DNA from: Streptosporangium amethystogenes | GTDB taxonomy: Bacteria; Actinomycetota; Actinomycetes; Streptosporangiales; Streptosporangiaceae | Direction of reading: 5' to 3' | Length of the DNA: 64,000 nt | NCBI RefSeq assembly: GCF_000721075.1 | Contig: NZ_JOEQ01000005.1 | Location: forward strand, 718,859 to 782,858 | Shown here: in pieces, positions 41,939 through 49,876 of the stretch | Numbering within the stretch: position 1 is the first letter of the stretch | How the letters are laid out: each line of letters starts with the position of its first letter | Notes under the pieces: generated by a model | What the model saw: the letters and a program-made list of their open reading frames with translations, nothing else | What the model was told of the DNA's origin: nothing | Database searches by the model: none | Made by a program: the position numbers and the translations under genes

Positions 41939-43507
41939 TCAGGCGTCGCCGGTGATGGGAGCCGACAGGTCGCGCTTGACGATCTTGCCTGCCGCGTTGC
42001 GCGGCAGCGTCGAGACGACCTTCCAGCGCTTGGGCACCTTGTAGCCCGCCAGGTTGGTACGGCAGTGGGCCTCGATCCCGGCGGGCACCCCGTCGGGGCC
42101 GATGGCCTGCTCGCCGGGAACGCCGCCACGGAGGACGAGGTAAGCCATGACCTCTTCGCCCCAGGTGTCGGAGGGGACCCCGACCACGGCCGCCTCGGCG
42201 ATCGTCTCGTGCGTGACCAGCACATCCTCGATCTCACGGGGATAGACGTTGACGCCGCCCGAGATGATCATGTCTTTCTTCCGGTCGACGATGTGGACGT
42301 AGCCCTCGTCGTCGAGGGTCACGATGTCGCCGCAGGTGAGAAAGCCGTCATCCGTCGTACACTCGGCCGTCGCCCCGGGGTCGTCGTGGTAACCGTTCAT
42401 CAGGAAGGGGGAGCGGCTGAACAGCTCGCCGGGCTGGTTCGGGCCGACCGGATTGCCCTCCGTGTCCAGGACCCGCAGCTCGGTCATGTACCAGGCGTGA
42501 CCGACCGAGCCGGGTTTGCGATGCTGGTCGGCCGGGCGCAGGTCGGTCACGATGCCCGCCTCGGTGGATCCATACAGCTCATGCACGCCACAGGCGGGAA
42601 ACGCGTCCATGACCCACTGCTTGAGCGGCCACGGCAGCGCGGCGGCGTTGAAATAGAGCGTGTCGAGGCTGGTCAGGTCCGCGGCCGCCAGAATTCTGTC
42701 GTCCAGTGCGCGGAGCATCTGCGCGTGTGTCGGCACGAGGAACGCGGACTGTGCGCGGTCCCGCCCGACGAGGTGCAGCAACGCCTCCGGATCCCACTTG
42801 CGGAGCATCGTGACCGTGCCTCCGGTATAAACCGGGGCATATCCAAAGGCGAACCCGGCGCCGTGATACATGGGCGCCACGGCCACCGACACCCGGCCGA
42901 CGCCGAGCCCCCATTCCATTGCCGAGCAGTAGAACGTCAAGGACCGGCTCCGGTGACTGATCAGCACCCCCTTGGGCCGTCCTGTCGTGCCCGAGGTGTA
43001 GGTGATGCAGAACGGATCGTGCTCGTCGACGCGTACGGCCGGGTCCACCGCCCGCGCCGCGGCGAGCGTGTCCTCGTACGGCAGGCCGGTCTGACCTCCG
43101 TCGATGGAGAGCGTGACCAGTCTCAGGTCCTCGACCGCGTCCCCCACCACCGAGGCGAGGGCGTCATCGAGGATGATCGCCCGCGCGCCCGAGTGTTCCA
43201 GGATGAACCGCGCCTCGCTCGCGGTGAGCCGCGGGTTGAGCGGCACCATCATCAGGCCCGCCTTCGCGATCCCGGCCGCGATCTCCGGGTATTCCAGCCG
43301 GTTTCCCAGCAGCACCGCGACGCACTGGCCGGTGGTGAGGCCCCGTCCGAGGAGCGAGTTGGCCAGACGGTTCGAGCGTTCGTCGAGGGCGGCGTAGCTG
43401 AGGGCGCGGTCGCCGTCGATGACCGCGGTCGCCCGTGGGGTGGCACGGGCGAACTCACGTACGCCACCCGCGATGGAGAGAGGCGCACCTCCACGATGGA
43501 CGGGCAT
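41939..43507 (-). CDS. AMP-forming acyl-CoA synthetase (ANL superfamily)
   Basis: 522 residues, full length. ITYTSGTTGRPKGVLISHR (P-loop, about residues 170-188), HELYGSTEAGIVTDL (adenine site), GFLTCGDIVTLDDEGYVHIVDRKKDMIISGGVNVYPREIE (hinge and A8 region) and the C-terminal PRNAAGKIVKRDL Lys motif are all present. It makes an acyl-AMP and then the CoA thioester of a carboxylic acid. It follows the VOC gene by 116 bases on the same strand. Likely the ATP-driven activation step of the island's pathway. Confidence 0.93.
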   Translation of the reverse strand: MPVHRGGAPLSIAGGVREFARATPRATAVIDGDRALSYAALDERSNRLANSLLGRGLTTGQCVAVLLGNRLEYPEIAAGIAKAGLMMVPLNPRLTASEARFILEHSGARAIILDDALASVVGDAVEDLRLVTLSIDGGQTGLPYEDTLAAARAVDPAVRVDEHDPFCITYTSGTTGRPKGVLISHRSRSLTFYCSAMEWGLGVGRVSVAVAPMYHGAGFAFGYAPVYTGGTVTMLRKWDPEALLHLVGRDRAQSAFLVPTHAQMLRALDDRILAAADLTSLDTLYFNAAALPWPLKQWVMDAFPACGVHELYGSTEAGIVTDLRPADQHRKPGSVGHAWYMTELRVLDTEGNPVGPNQPGELFSRSPFLMNGYHDDPGATAECTTDDGFLTCGDIVTLDDEGYVHIVDRKKDMIISGGVNVYPREIEDVLVTHETIAEAAVVGVPSDTWGEEVMAYLVLRGGVPGEQAIGPDGVPAGIEAHCRTNLAGYKVPKRWKVVSTLPRNAAGKIVKRDLSAPITGDA

Positions 43508-43623
43508 GGTACTTCCTTACCTAGGGGACGAAGAGGGGGCGTCAGGGGGGAACGATGTCTTCCTGCGGAGGGCGGAGGTGGCCCGTTCGGTGAGGTCGCC
43601 TCCTCTCCCATCGGAATCGCAGG

Positions 43624-44595
43624 TCAGGCGCGTGGCTGCCAGAGGGTCACCGAGATGCCGTTCGGAGTGTCGGCGGTGGCCACGACGGCACGGCCGTGCA
43701 GCGGGTCGTCGGTCTCGATCGGGGTGCCGAGCACCCGGCCGCCGGTCCGGCGGACGCTCTCCAGCGCGGCCTCCAGGTCGTGGGTGCGGACCGACCAGCC
43801 GCTGTGGCCGAGCGAGCGGGCCGGCCGCTGGACGGCCCGGCGGTCCACCCGGTGCTCGCAGAGGGCCGACGTGACCTCGATCCGGGCGGTTTTCTCCCCG
43901 GCCAGGAACGCCAGACGCATCTTGGTACCCGCGGGCAGCCCGGCCACGGCGTCGAAACCGGGCGCGGAGAAGACGATGTCGTACCAGACCGCCATGCCCA
44001 GGCCATCGGGCCCCCAGAATCCGACCTCGGCGTCGGGGTCGGGGACGTGGCAGACGACCGAGGTCAACTCGGTGAACGACCGGGTGGGATCGGCGGCCCA
44101 CGCTTCGGTGCCGCGCACCGCGGCGGGCTGAACGAAGACCACGACCGTCCCGTCGGGGGCCGGGCACACGCCCTGGGTGACCTGCACCTCCCGCTCGCCG
44201 ACCGGGACGCCGTAGGTGGTGGGCGAGGTGGTCCACTCGCGGCCCATCCGGCCGAGTTCGGCGTGCGCGGCCTCGATGTCGCGGGCGTACATGTCGATCC
44301 CGACCAGCCCGACGTCGAGGTTGTGCGGCGGTTCGGCGGGCGCCGCCGGCTCCGGTACGCGCACCAGGTGGATCCGCCCGGTCCCGGCGTCCGCGGCGGC
44401 CAGCGCGACCACCTCGACGTCGGCGGAACCCGATCCCCACAGCGCGTCGGCGACGGCTGCCGGGACGACCCCCTCGGCGGCCACCTGATACCCCAGCTCG
44501 TCGCGGAAGAGATCCAGGTGCGGGCCGAACTCTGTGACGCCGACGATCGCGGCGGTGATGCCCTCGACCAGGGGCCGCCGTGTGTTGTCGATCAA
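43624..44595 (-). CDS. VOC family protein
   Basis: 323 residues from TTG 44595, supported by GAGAGG six bases upstream. ITAAIVGVTEFGPHLDLFRDELGYQV opens the first VOC unit and LDVGLVGIDMYARDIEAAHAELGRMG the second strand set; FTELTSVVCHVPDPDAEVGFW, WSVRTHDLEAALESVRRTGGRV and SVTLWQP form the second half. Metal ligands cannot be named. It is divergent from the DUF3598-like gene at 44734 and under element copy I, upstream of the acyl-CoA synthetase gene. Confidence 0.72.
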   Translation of the reverse strand: MIDNTRRPLVEGITAAIVGVTEFGPHLDLFRDELGYQVAAEGVVPAAVADALWGSGSADVEVVALAAADAGTGRIHLVRVPEPAAPAEPPHNLDVGLVGIDMYARDIEAAHAELGRMGREWTTSPTTYGVPVGEREVQVTQGVCPAPDGTVVVFVQPAAVRGTEAWAADPTRSFTELTSVVCHVPDPDAEVGFWGPDGLGMAVWYDIVFSAPGFDAVAGLPAGTKMRLAFLAGEKTARIEVTSALCEHRVDRRAVQRPARSLGHSGWSVRTHDLEAALESVRRTGGRVLGTPIETDDPLHGRAVVATADTPNGISVTLWQPRA

Positions 44596-44617
44596 GATGA
44601 TCCTCTCGTGGAGTGCT

Positions 44618-44687
44618 GTTCCTAATATCGGAACACTGTTCCAATATGACAGCGATCACGCTAAGCTCGCCGCCTGCGGCCTGTCAA
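44618..44687 (-). promoter_or_regulatory. promoter with 25-bp element (copy I) between divergent genes
   Basis: Minus strand: TTGACA (44682-44687), 17-base spacer, TTAGCG (44659-44664), then GGAAC-N3-GTTCC-N7-GGAAC (44618-44642), an exact three-half-site match. The element may also affect the plus-strand gene at 44734, for which no clear promoter is seen. Confidence 0.8.
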
Positions 44688-44733
44688 CGGGCTCAGCCAT
44701 TACTCCATCATCACCTGTGACCAGGGAGAAACC

Positions 44734-45180
44734 ATGCGCGCAGCAGTTTCGGGGATGCCGATCATCAGTCGGCACGTCGGCGAGTGGCGGGGGGAGTACA
44801 TCCACCTCGACGCGGACGGAAAGATCGTCGACCGGCACGCGTCGCACCTGTACTGCCGGATTCCCGAGGACGGCTCGTACGACATCCTGCAGACCAACAC
44901 CTACACCTGGGCTGACGGGCGGCAGGAGGCGTTCGACTTCGGTGGGCGGCTCGTCGACGGCGTCTGCCACTTCGACACCGACCGGATCATCGGCGAGATG
45001 AGCCAGGTGGACGATCAGACGATGGTGCTCACCTGGTCGTACAAGAACGATCCGGACAACTACCTGTACGAGCTGATCCAGCTGTCCCGTGACGGCCTGC
45101 ACAAGTGCCGGACCTGGCAGTGGATGGATGGCGACCGCCTGGTCAAGCGCACCGTCATCAACGAGTCCAAGGTCGCCTGA
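44734..45180 (+). CDS. DUF3598-like calycin-fold protein, paralogue of the 5657 gene
   Basis: 148 residues; ATG with GGAGA six bases upstream. ISRHVGEWRGEYIHLDADGKIVDRHASHLYCR and the alternating strands YDILQTNTYTWADGRQE, TMVLTWSYKND, LHKCRTWQWMDGDRLVKRTVINES give the lipocalin-like pattern of its paralogue. Many Trp, Tyr and charged residues point inward-outward as in a ligand barrel. Function unknown. A short hairpin CTCCGG-TG-CCGGAG at 45223-45236 follows and could end the transcript. Confidence 0.65.
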   Translation: MRAAVSGMPIISRHVGEWRGEYIHLDADGKIVDRHASHLYCRIPEDGSYDILQTNTYTWADGRQEAFDFGGRLVDGVCHFDTDRIIGEMSQVDDQTMVLTWSYKNDPDNYLYELIQLSRDGLHKCRTWQWMDGDRLVKRTVINESKVA

Positions 45181-45285
45181 CCCTGTACCCCGGAGCCGGC
45201 CTCCTCTCTGGCCCGTGTCCCGCTCCGGTGCCGGAGTTCGCCGGGGTGCCACGCCGGCGGCGCTTTCGGGGATCGCGGACCATCT

Positions 45286-45298
45286 GAAACGGCGTTCC
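45286..45298. promoter_or_regulatory. 13-bp GAAAC-N3-GTTCC palindrome (short copy J)
   Basis: The inner palindrome without the third half-site, about 60 bases upstream of copy K. It could help a regulator form a loop or a longer array before the dipeptide-type transporter operon. Confidence 0.5.
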
Positions 45299-45340
45299 AA
45301 AAAATCCGCTTCACCTCTTCCGTGCCCCTTTCTCGATGGC

Positions 45341-45381
45341 TACTATTCCGTTCCAGGGAACATTGTTCCGTATAAAGGAAC
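45341..45381 (+). promoter_or_regulatory. promoter -10 and 25-bp element (copy K)
   Basis: TACTAT (45341-45346) is a -10 candidate with only a weak -35 (TTCCGT at 45318). GGAAC-N3-GTTCC-N7-GGAAC (45357-45381) is an exact match; an extra GTTCC half-site sits at 45350-45354. The element ends 28 bases before the ATG of the first permease gene. Confidence 0.72.
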
Positions 45382-45409
45382 ATGTCCCATAAAGTAAAAG
45401 AGGGCCGGG

Positions 45410-46378
45410 ATGCTGCGGTATGTCGGACGTCGGGTCGCCGGCCTCGCGCTGGTCCTGATCATCGTCTTGACGCTTGTCTTCTTCATGCTCAGGGCGGCTC
45501 CCGGCGGCCCGGTCGACGCCTATCTCGGGATGAACCCCACCCCTGAGAAGCGGGCCGAAGTGGAACACCGCTTCGGCCTCGACCAGCCGCTCTGGGTGCA
45601 GTACGCCAAGTTCCTCGGTAATCTCGCCTCCGGCGATCTCGGCCGGTCGCTCTTCAGCGACCGGCCGGTGAGCGGCATCATCGCCGAGCGGTTACCGGTC
45701 ACCCTTGAGGTCAGCCTGGTCGCCTTCCTGTTCTGGGTGGTGATCGGACTCGCGGCCGGTGCGTTCGCGGCCCACCGGCGTGACTCGTTCGTCGACGGAT
45801 TCATCCGGGTGATCAGCGTCATCGCGCTCTCCATCCCGAGTTTCTGGCTGGCACTGGTGCTGGTCGTGGTCTTCGGGCTGTACGTCAAGGGGGTGCTCCC
45901 CTCCAGTGGATGGGTGCCCTTCGGTGAGGATCCGTGGAACAACATGCGTAGCGTGGTGTTGCCCGCCTTCGCCCTGGGCCTGGGCGCCGGGGCGATCATC
46001 GCCAGGACACTGCGCGCCTCCATGATCGAGACGGCCCGGACCGACTACGTGTCCTTCGCCAGGGCCATGGGGATGTCCGAGCGCGTCATCCTGAGCCGGA
46101 TCACCCTGCGTAACGCGATCATCCCGACCGCCACGGTGATCGGGCTCATGCTCGGCACGTTCATCAGCGGCACCGTGCTCATCGAGAACGTGTTCAACGT
46201 CCCCGGGATCGGCCAGACCATCGTCAGCGCGTTCCGCCAGCACGACTACCCGCTGGCGATCGCCTGCACGCTGATCACCGCCTCGGTGTTCCTGGTCGCC
46301 AACCTGGTCGTCGACCTCCTTTACTTCGTGCTCAATCCCCGGATACGTGCCGGGTTCCTGAACGGGACGGCCCGCTAG
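45410..46378 (+). CDS. dipeptide/nickel-type ABC permease (DppB family)
   Basis: 322 residues; ATG with AAAGAGGGCC upstream. MLRYVGRRVAGLALVLIIVLTLVFFMLRAAPGGPVDAYLG is the usual DppB opening, and RTDYVSFARAMGMSERVILSRITLRNAIIPTATVIG the EAA loop; about six membrane helices. First gene of an apparent seven- or eight-gene operon. Substrates of the family include peptides, nickel, opines and oligosaccharides. Confidence 0.92.
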   Translation: MLRYVGRRVAGLALVLIIVLTLVFFMLRAAPGGPVDAYLGMNPTPEKRAEVEHRFGLDQPLWVQYAKFLGNLASGDLGRSLFSDRPVSGIIAERLPVTLEVSLVAFLFWVVIGLAAGAFAAHRRDSFVDGFIRVISVIALSIPSFWLALVLVVVFGLYVKGVLPSSGWVPFGEDPWNNMRSVVLPAFALGLGAGAIIARTLRASMIETARTDYVSFARAMGMSERVILSRITLRNAIIPTATVIGLMLGTFISGTVLIENVFNVPGIGQTIVSAFRQHDYPLAIACTLITASVFLVANLVVDLLYFVLNPRIRAGFLNGTAR

Positions 46379-46380
46379 AC

Positions 46381-47268
46381 ATGGTGATGACCCGAGTGTC
46401 CCCGCGCCGGCGGGTGCCGCGGATGCCGCGGATGTCCGTGCTGACCTGGACCGGTGTGGCACTGCTGGTGCTGTTCCTGCTGCTCGCGCTGGTCGGCCCG
46501 CTGTTCGCCTCCGCCCCTGATGCCCGGACCGGTCAGACCCTCGCCGAACCCGGCGCGGCACATCTGTTCGGCACCGACCACCTTCAGCGGGACCTGTTCG
46601 CCCGTACCGCGGAGGGCGCCCGGGTGTCCCTGCTGGTGGCGGTCGCCGGGGTCGGCTTCGGGTTGGTGGTCGCGGTGCCCGCCGGGCTGGTGGCCGGCTA
46701 CTTCGGTGGCCGCTGGCCGGACGAGCTGATCATGCGGACCCTGGAGGCCGTCCAGGCACTGCCGCTGTTCGTCTTCGCCATGTTCGTCATCGGCATCACC
46801 GGAACCGGTGACTCCCAGCTGGGCCCGGTGACCCTGACCGCCACCACCAAGGTGGTGCTGTTGCTCGGCGTCGGCTTCATCCCGTACTTCGCCCGGGTGA
46901 CCCGGTCGGCCACGCTCGTCGAGGTCCAGGAGGACTACATCGACGCGCTGAAGGTGATCGGTGTCCCGAGGCGGCGCATCATCGCCGGCGAGCTGCTGGT
47001 CAACGTGCTCCCACCGGTCCTGGTCCAGGCGTTCCTGTGGATCGGAGTGGCGATCTTCGCGGAGAGCGCCCTCAGCTTCCTCGGCCTCGGAATCCAGCCA
47101 CCCCGGCCCAGCCTGGGCAACATCCTCGGCGACGCGACCAGCTACATGTTGCTCGGCGCGTGGTGGTACTCGATCATCCCGGGCCTGGTCATCCTCGTTG
47201 CCACCGTCGGTTTCAACCTCGTCGGTGACGGCCTCGGTGACGCCCTCGACGCCGACGGCCGTCACTGA
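46381..47268 (+). CDS. dipeptide/nickel-type ABC permease (DppC family)
   Basis: 295 residues, start 2 bases after the DppB-type gene. LFASAPDARTGQTLAEPGAAHLFGTDHLQRDLFARTAEGARVSLLVA contains the GTDxxGRD-like loop of DppC permeases, and EDYIDALKVIGVPRRRIIAGELLVNVLPPVLVQ the EAA loop. It pairs with the previous protein to form the membrane channel. Confidence 0.92.
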   Translation: MVMTRVSPRRRVPRMPRMSVLTWTGVALLVLFLLLALVGPLFASAPDARTGQTLAEPGAAHLFGTDHLQRDLFARTAEGARVSLLVAVAGVGFGLVVAVPAGLVAGYFGGRWPDELIMRTLEAVQALPLFVFAMFVIGITGTGDSQLGPVTLTATTKVVLLLGVGFIPYFARVTRSATLVEVQEDYIDALKVIGVPRRRIIAGELLVNVLPPVLVQAFLWIGVAIFAESALSFLGLGIQPPRPSLGNILGDATSYMLLGAWWYSIIPGLVILVATVGFNLVGDGLGDALDADGRH

Positions 47269-47303
47269 GCCATACCGCCCCCACACCCTTTGAGGAACGA
47301 ACA

Positions 47304-48875
47304 ATGACTGCTCCGCACGGTGTTCCCACATTCGATCGCCGACGCTTCCTGACGATGAGCGGTGTGCTCACCGCCGGGGCGCTCGCGCTGGCCGCCTGCG
47401 GCGGGACGGACGCCCCCAAGACGGGCGGCGGGGGTGAGGCCAAGAAGATCGAGACGCTCACGTTCGGCATCACGTCCATCTCCGACTACCTCAACCCGCT
47501 CAGCACCACGTCCAGCCGGGTGCACTGGATCACCGACCCCGTCGTGGAGTCCCTCTACACCTACGACGCGTCGCTGAAATCGGTCCCGCTGCTGGCCGAC
47601 GGCGAACCGGAGATCTCGGCCGACGGGCTGACCTGGACGATCAAGATCAAGGAAGGCGTCACCTTCCACAACGGTGACCCGCTCACCGCCGATGACGTGG
47701 TGGCGACGCTCACGTTCGTCACCGACCCCAAGAGCACGAGCGACTGGACGGCCTACTTCGTCGGTTACGTCAAGGGTGCCACCGCCGTCGACAAGCGAAC
47801 TGTGAAGATCACGTTGACCGCGCCGTTCGGCGTGCTCCGCTCCCACCTCACCAACCTGCCCATCGTGCACAAGGCGTTCGTGAGCCGCACCGACACCACC
47901 ATGGGGACCGGCCCGTTCAAGGTGGACAAGGTGACCCAGGGGCAGCAGGTCACGCTGAGCCGCTACGACACCTACCACGGAGCCAAGCCGGCCCTGCTCG
48001 GCGTGGTCTTCCAGGCGGTCCCCGATCCGGCCACCCGGATGGTCAACCTGCGCGAAGGCAAGATCCAGATCATGACCGACGTCTCGCCGGAGAGCGTCGG
48101 CCTGCTCAAGCAGGACGATCGGATCAAGGTGCACGAGGTGGCCGCGCCCAGCGACATCATGACCTACTTCGTGGTGAAGAAGGCGCCCTTCGACAACGTC
48201 AAGGTCCGCCAGGCGCTCGGCCACGCGATGGACCGCAAGGGCGTGAGCGACATCGTCTACGGTGGGACCGCGTCCATCGCGCAAGGCCCGATCGGCCCTG
48301 CCGTGGAGGGGTACGATCCCGCGCTGAAGATCTACGCCGAGACACCCGACTACGCGAAGGCCAAGGCCCTGCTGGCCGAGGCCGGGATGTCCTCCCTCAC
48401 GTTCACCCTGATGATCACCAGTGACGCTCGGATGAAGAACATCGGGCAGGTGCTCGTCGAGGGCTGGAAGCAGGCCGGCATCACCTGCACCCTTGAGGTC
48501 CTCGACATCGGCCCCTGGGTGAAGAACTGGGCGGTCGGTGAGTACCAGATGGCGATGACCGGCTTCGAGAGCGGCTTCGGCGCCGGCCGTACCGCCTACA
48601 CCGTGCTCGGCTCGCTGTCCTCCCTCAACCCGTTGAACTTCGGCTACAAGAACGACGAGGTGGACAAGCTGCTCGGCGAAGCCTGGGCGGCCACCGACGA
48701 GGCAGTCCGGGCCGAGACCTGCAAGAAGATCAACGGCATCCTGGCGGCCGACGCGATCCTGATGCCGCCGGTCCATCCCCGGCTCATCGTGGCGCAGCGC
48801 ACCGACATCTCCAGCCTCGACGAGAAGCTCATGGGCGTCAGCCGGATCTCGCTGCCCGCGGTGCGCTCCGTCTGA
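47304..48875 (+). CDS. dipeptide-type ABC substrate-binding lipoprotein (SBP family 5)
   Basis: 523 residues. The N-terminus has a twin-arginine motif and a lipobox in one signal: TFDRRRFLTMSGVLTAGALALAAC, so export is probably by Tat with lipid anchoring at the Cys. SADGLTWTIKIKEGVTFHNGDPLTADDVVATLTF is the SBP_bac_5 signature. VRQALGHAMDRKGVSDIVYGG and YDPALKIYAETPDYAKAKALLAEAGM are the usual lobe-2 segments. It binds the ligand for the DppBC-type permease. Ligand unknown, though the linked nitrilase-fold and kinase genes suggest an amide or glycoside-like compound. Confidence 0.92.
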   Translation: MTAPHGVPTFDRRRFLTMSGVLTAGALALAACGGTDAPKTGGGGEAKKIETLTFGITSISDYLNPLSTTSSRVHWITDPVVESLYTYDASLKSVPLLADGEPEISADGLTWTIKIKEGVTFHNGDPLTADDVVATLTFVTDPKSTSDWTAYFVGYVKGATAVDKRTVKITLTAPFGVLRSHLTNLPIVHKAFVSRTDTTMGTGPFKVDKVTQGQQVTLSRYDTYHGAKPALLGVVFQAVPDPATRMVNLREGKIQIMTDVSPESVGLLKQDDRIKVHEVAAPSDIMTYFVVKKAPFDNVKVRQALGHAMDRKGVSDIVYGGTASIAQGPIGPAVEGYDPALKIYAETPDYAKAKALLAEAGMSSLTFTLMITSDARMKNIGQVLVEGWKQAGITCTLEVLDIGPWVKNWAVGEYQMAMTGFESGFGAGRTAYTVLGSLSSLNPLNFGYKNDEVDKLLGEAWAATDEAVRAETCKKINGILAADAILMPPVHPRLIVAQRTDISSLDEKLMGVSRISLPAVRSV

Positions 48876-49876
48876 TGGCGCCCGCGACGAGGGCCGGGGG
48901 GACGGCGGCGACATCCCCCTCGGGCGACCCTCCGCTGCTGTCCGTCCGGGACCTCGCCGTCACCTTCCGCACCCGGAACGGTGAGGTACCCGCCGTGCGC
49001 GAGGTCTCCTTCGACCTGGCCCGCGGCGAGATCCTTGGGCTGGTCGGGGAGTCCGGATCGGGAAAGAGCACGGTGCTGACCGCGCTGACCCGCATGCTCC
49101 CGCGCAACGCCCAGGTCACCGCGGGGCACATCGGCTTCGATGGCACCGACCTGCTGGGGTTGCGGGAGGCGGGAATGCGCCGGTTGCGCGGCGACCGGAT
49201 CGGCCTCATCCCGCAGCGGCCGATGACCTCCCTGTCGCCGGCGACCCCGGTCGGCAGGCAACTGCGCTGGCACCTCGACGGGCTCGACGACGCCGGGCGA
49301 CTCAGGGAGCTGCTCGGCGGAGTCGGACTGGGCGCCGTGCTGGATCGGCTGGACGGCTACCCGTTCGAGTTCTCCGGCGGTCAGCTCCAGCGCCTGCTCA
49401 TCGCGGTCGCCGCGCTCGGCAAGCAGCCCGACCTGTTGCTGGCCGACGAGCCGACCACGACGCTCGACGCCACAGTGCAGGCACAGGTGCTGCGGCTGCT
49501 GCTGGAACTGCGGGACAGGGTCGGGCTGGCGATGGTGTTCGTCACCCACGACCTCGGCGTGATCTCGCAGATCAGCGACCGGATCGGGGTGATGTACGCC
49601 GGACGGCTCGTCGAGATCGCCCCGACCCGGGAACTGTTCGACGCGCCCAGGCACCCGTACACCCAGGCGCTGCTGGAGGCGATCCCCGGCCGGTACCGCC
49701 GGGGTGAGCCGCTGCGCACGATCCCCGGTACGGTGACCGGGGCGAACCGGCTCGCAGGCTGCCCGTTCGCCCCGCGATGCGCCGCCGCCATCGATCTGTG
49801 CCACGAGGAGAACCCGGTGACGCGCGAGGTCGGGACGTCACTGGTGGGTTGCCACCGGGCAGGGGAGGATCTGTGA
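48875..49876 (+). CDS. dipeptide-type ABC ATPase (DppD family)
   Basis: 333 residues; start within the TGATG overlap. ILGLVGESGSGKSTVLTALTRML (Walker A), FEFSGGQLQRLLIAVAALGKQP (signature), LLLADEPTTTLDATVQAQVL (Walker B), VFVTHDLGVISQISDRIGVMYAG (switch His), and the C-terminal oligopeptide-type Cys segment (CPFAPRCAAAIDLCHEENP), which in this family can hold an iron-sulfur cluster. Overlaps the next gene by GTGA. Confidence 0.93.
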   Translation: MAPATRAGGTAATSPSGDPPLLSVRDLAVTFRTRNGEVPAVREVSFDLARGEILGLVGESGSGKSTVLTALTRMLPRNAQVTAGHIGFDGTDLLGLREAGMRRLRGDRIGLIPQRPMTSLSPATPVGRQLRWHLDGLDDAGRLRELLGGVGLGAVLDRLDGYPFEFSGGQLQRLLIAVAALGKQPDLLLADEPTTTLDATVQAQVLRLLLELRDRVGLAMVFVTHDLGVISQISDRIGVMYAGRLVEIAPTRELFDAPRHPYTQALLEAIPGRYRRGEPLRTIPGTVTGANRLAGCPFAPRCAAAIDLCHEENPVTREVGTSLVGCHRAGEDL

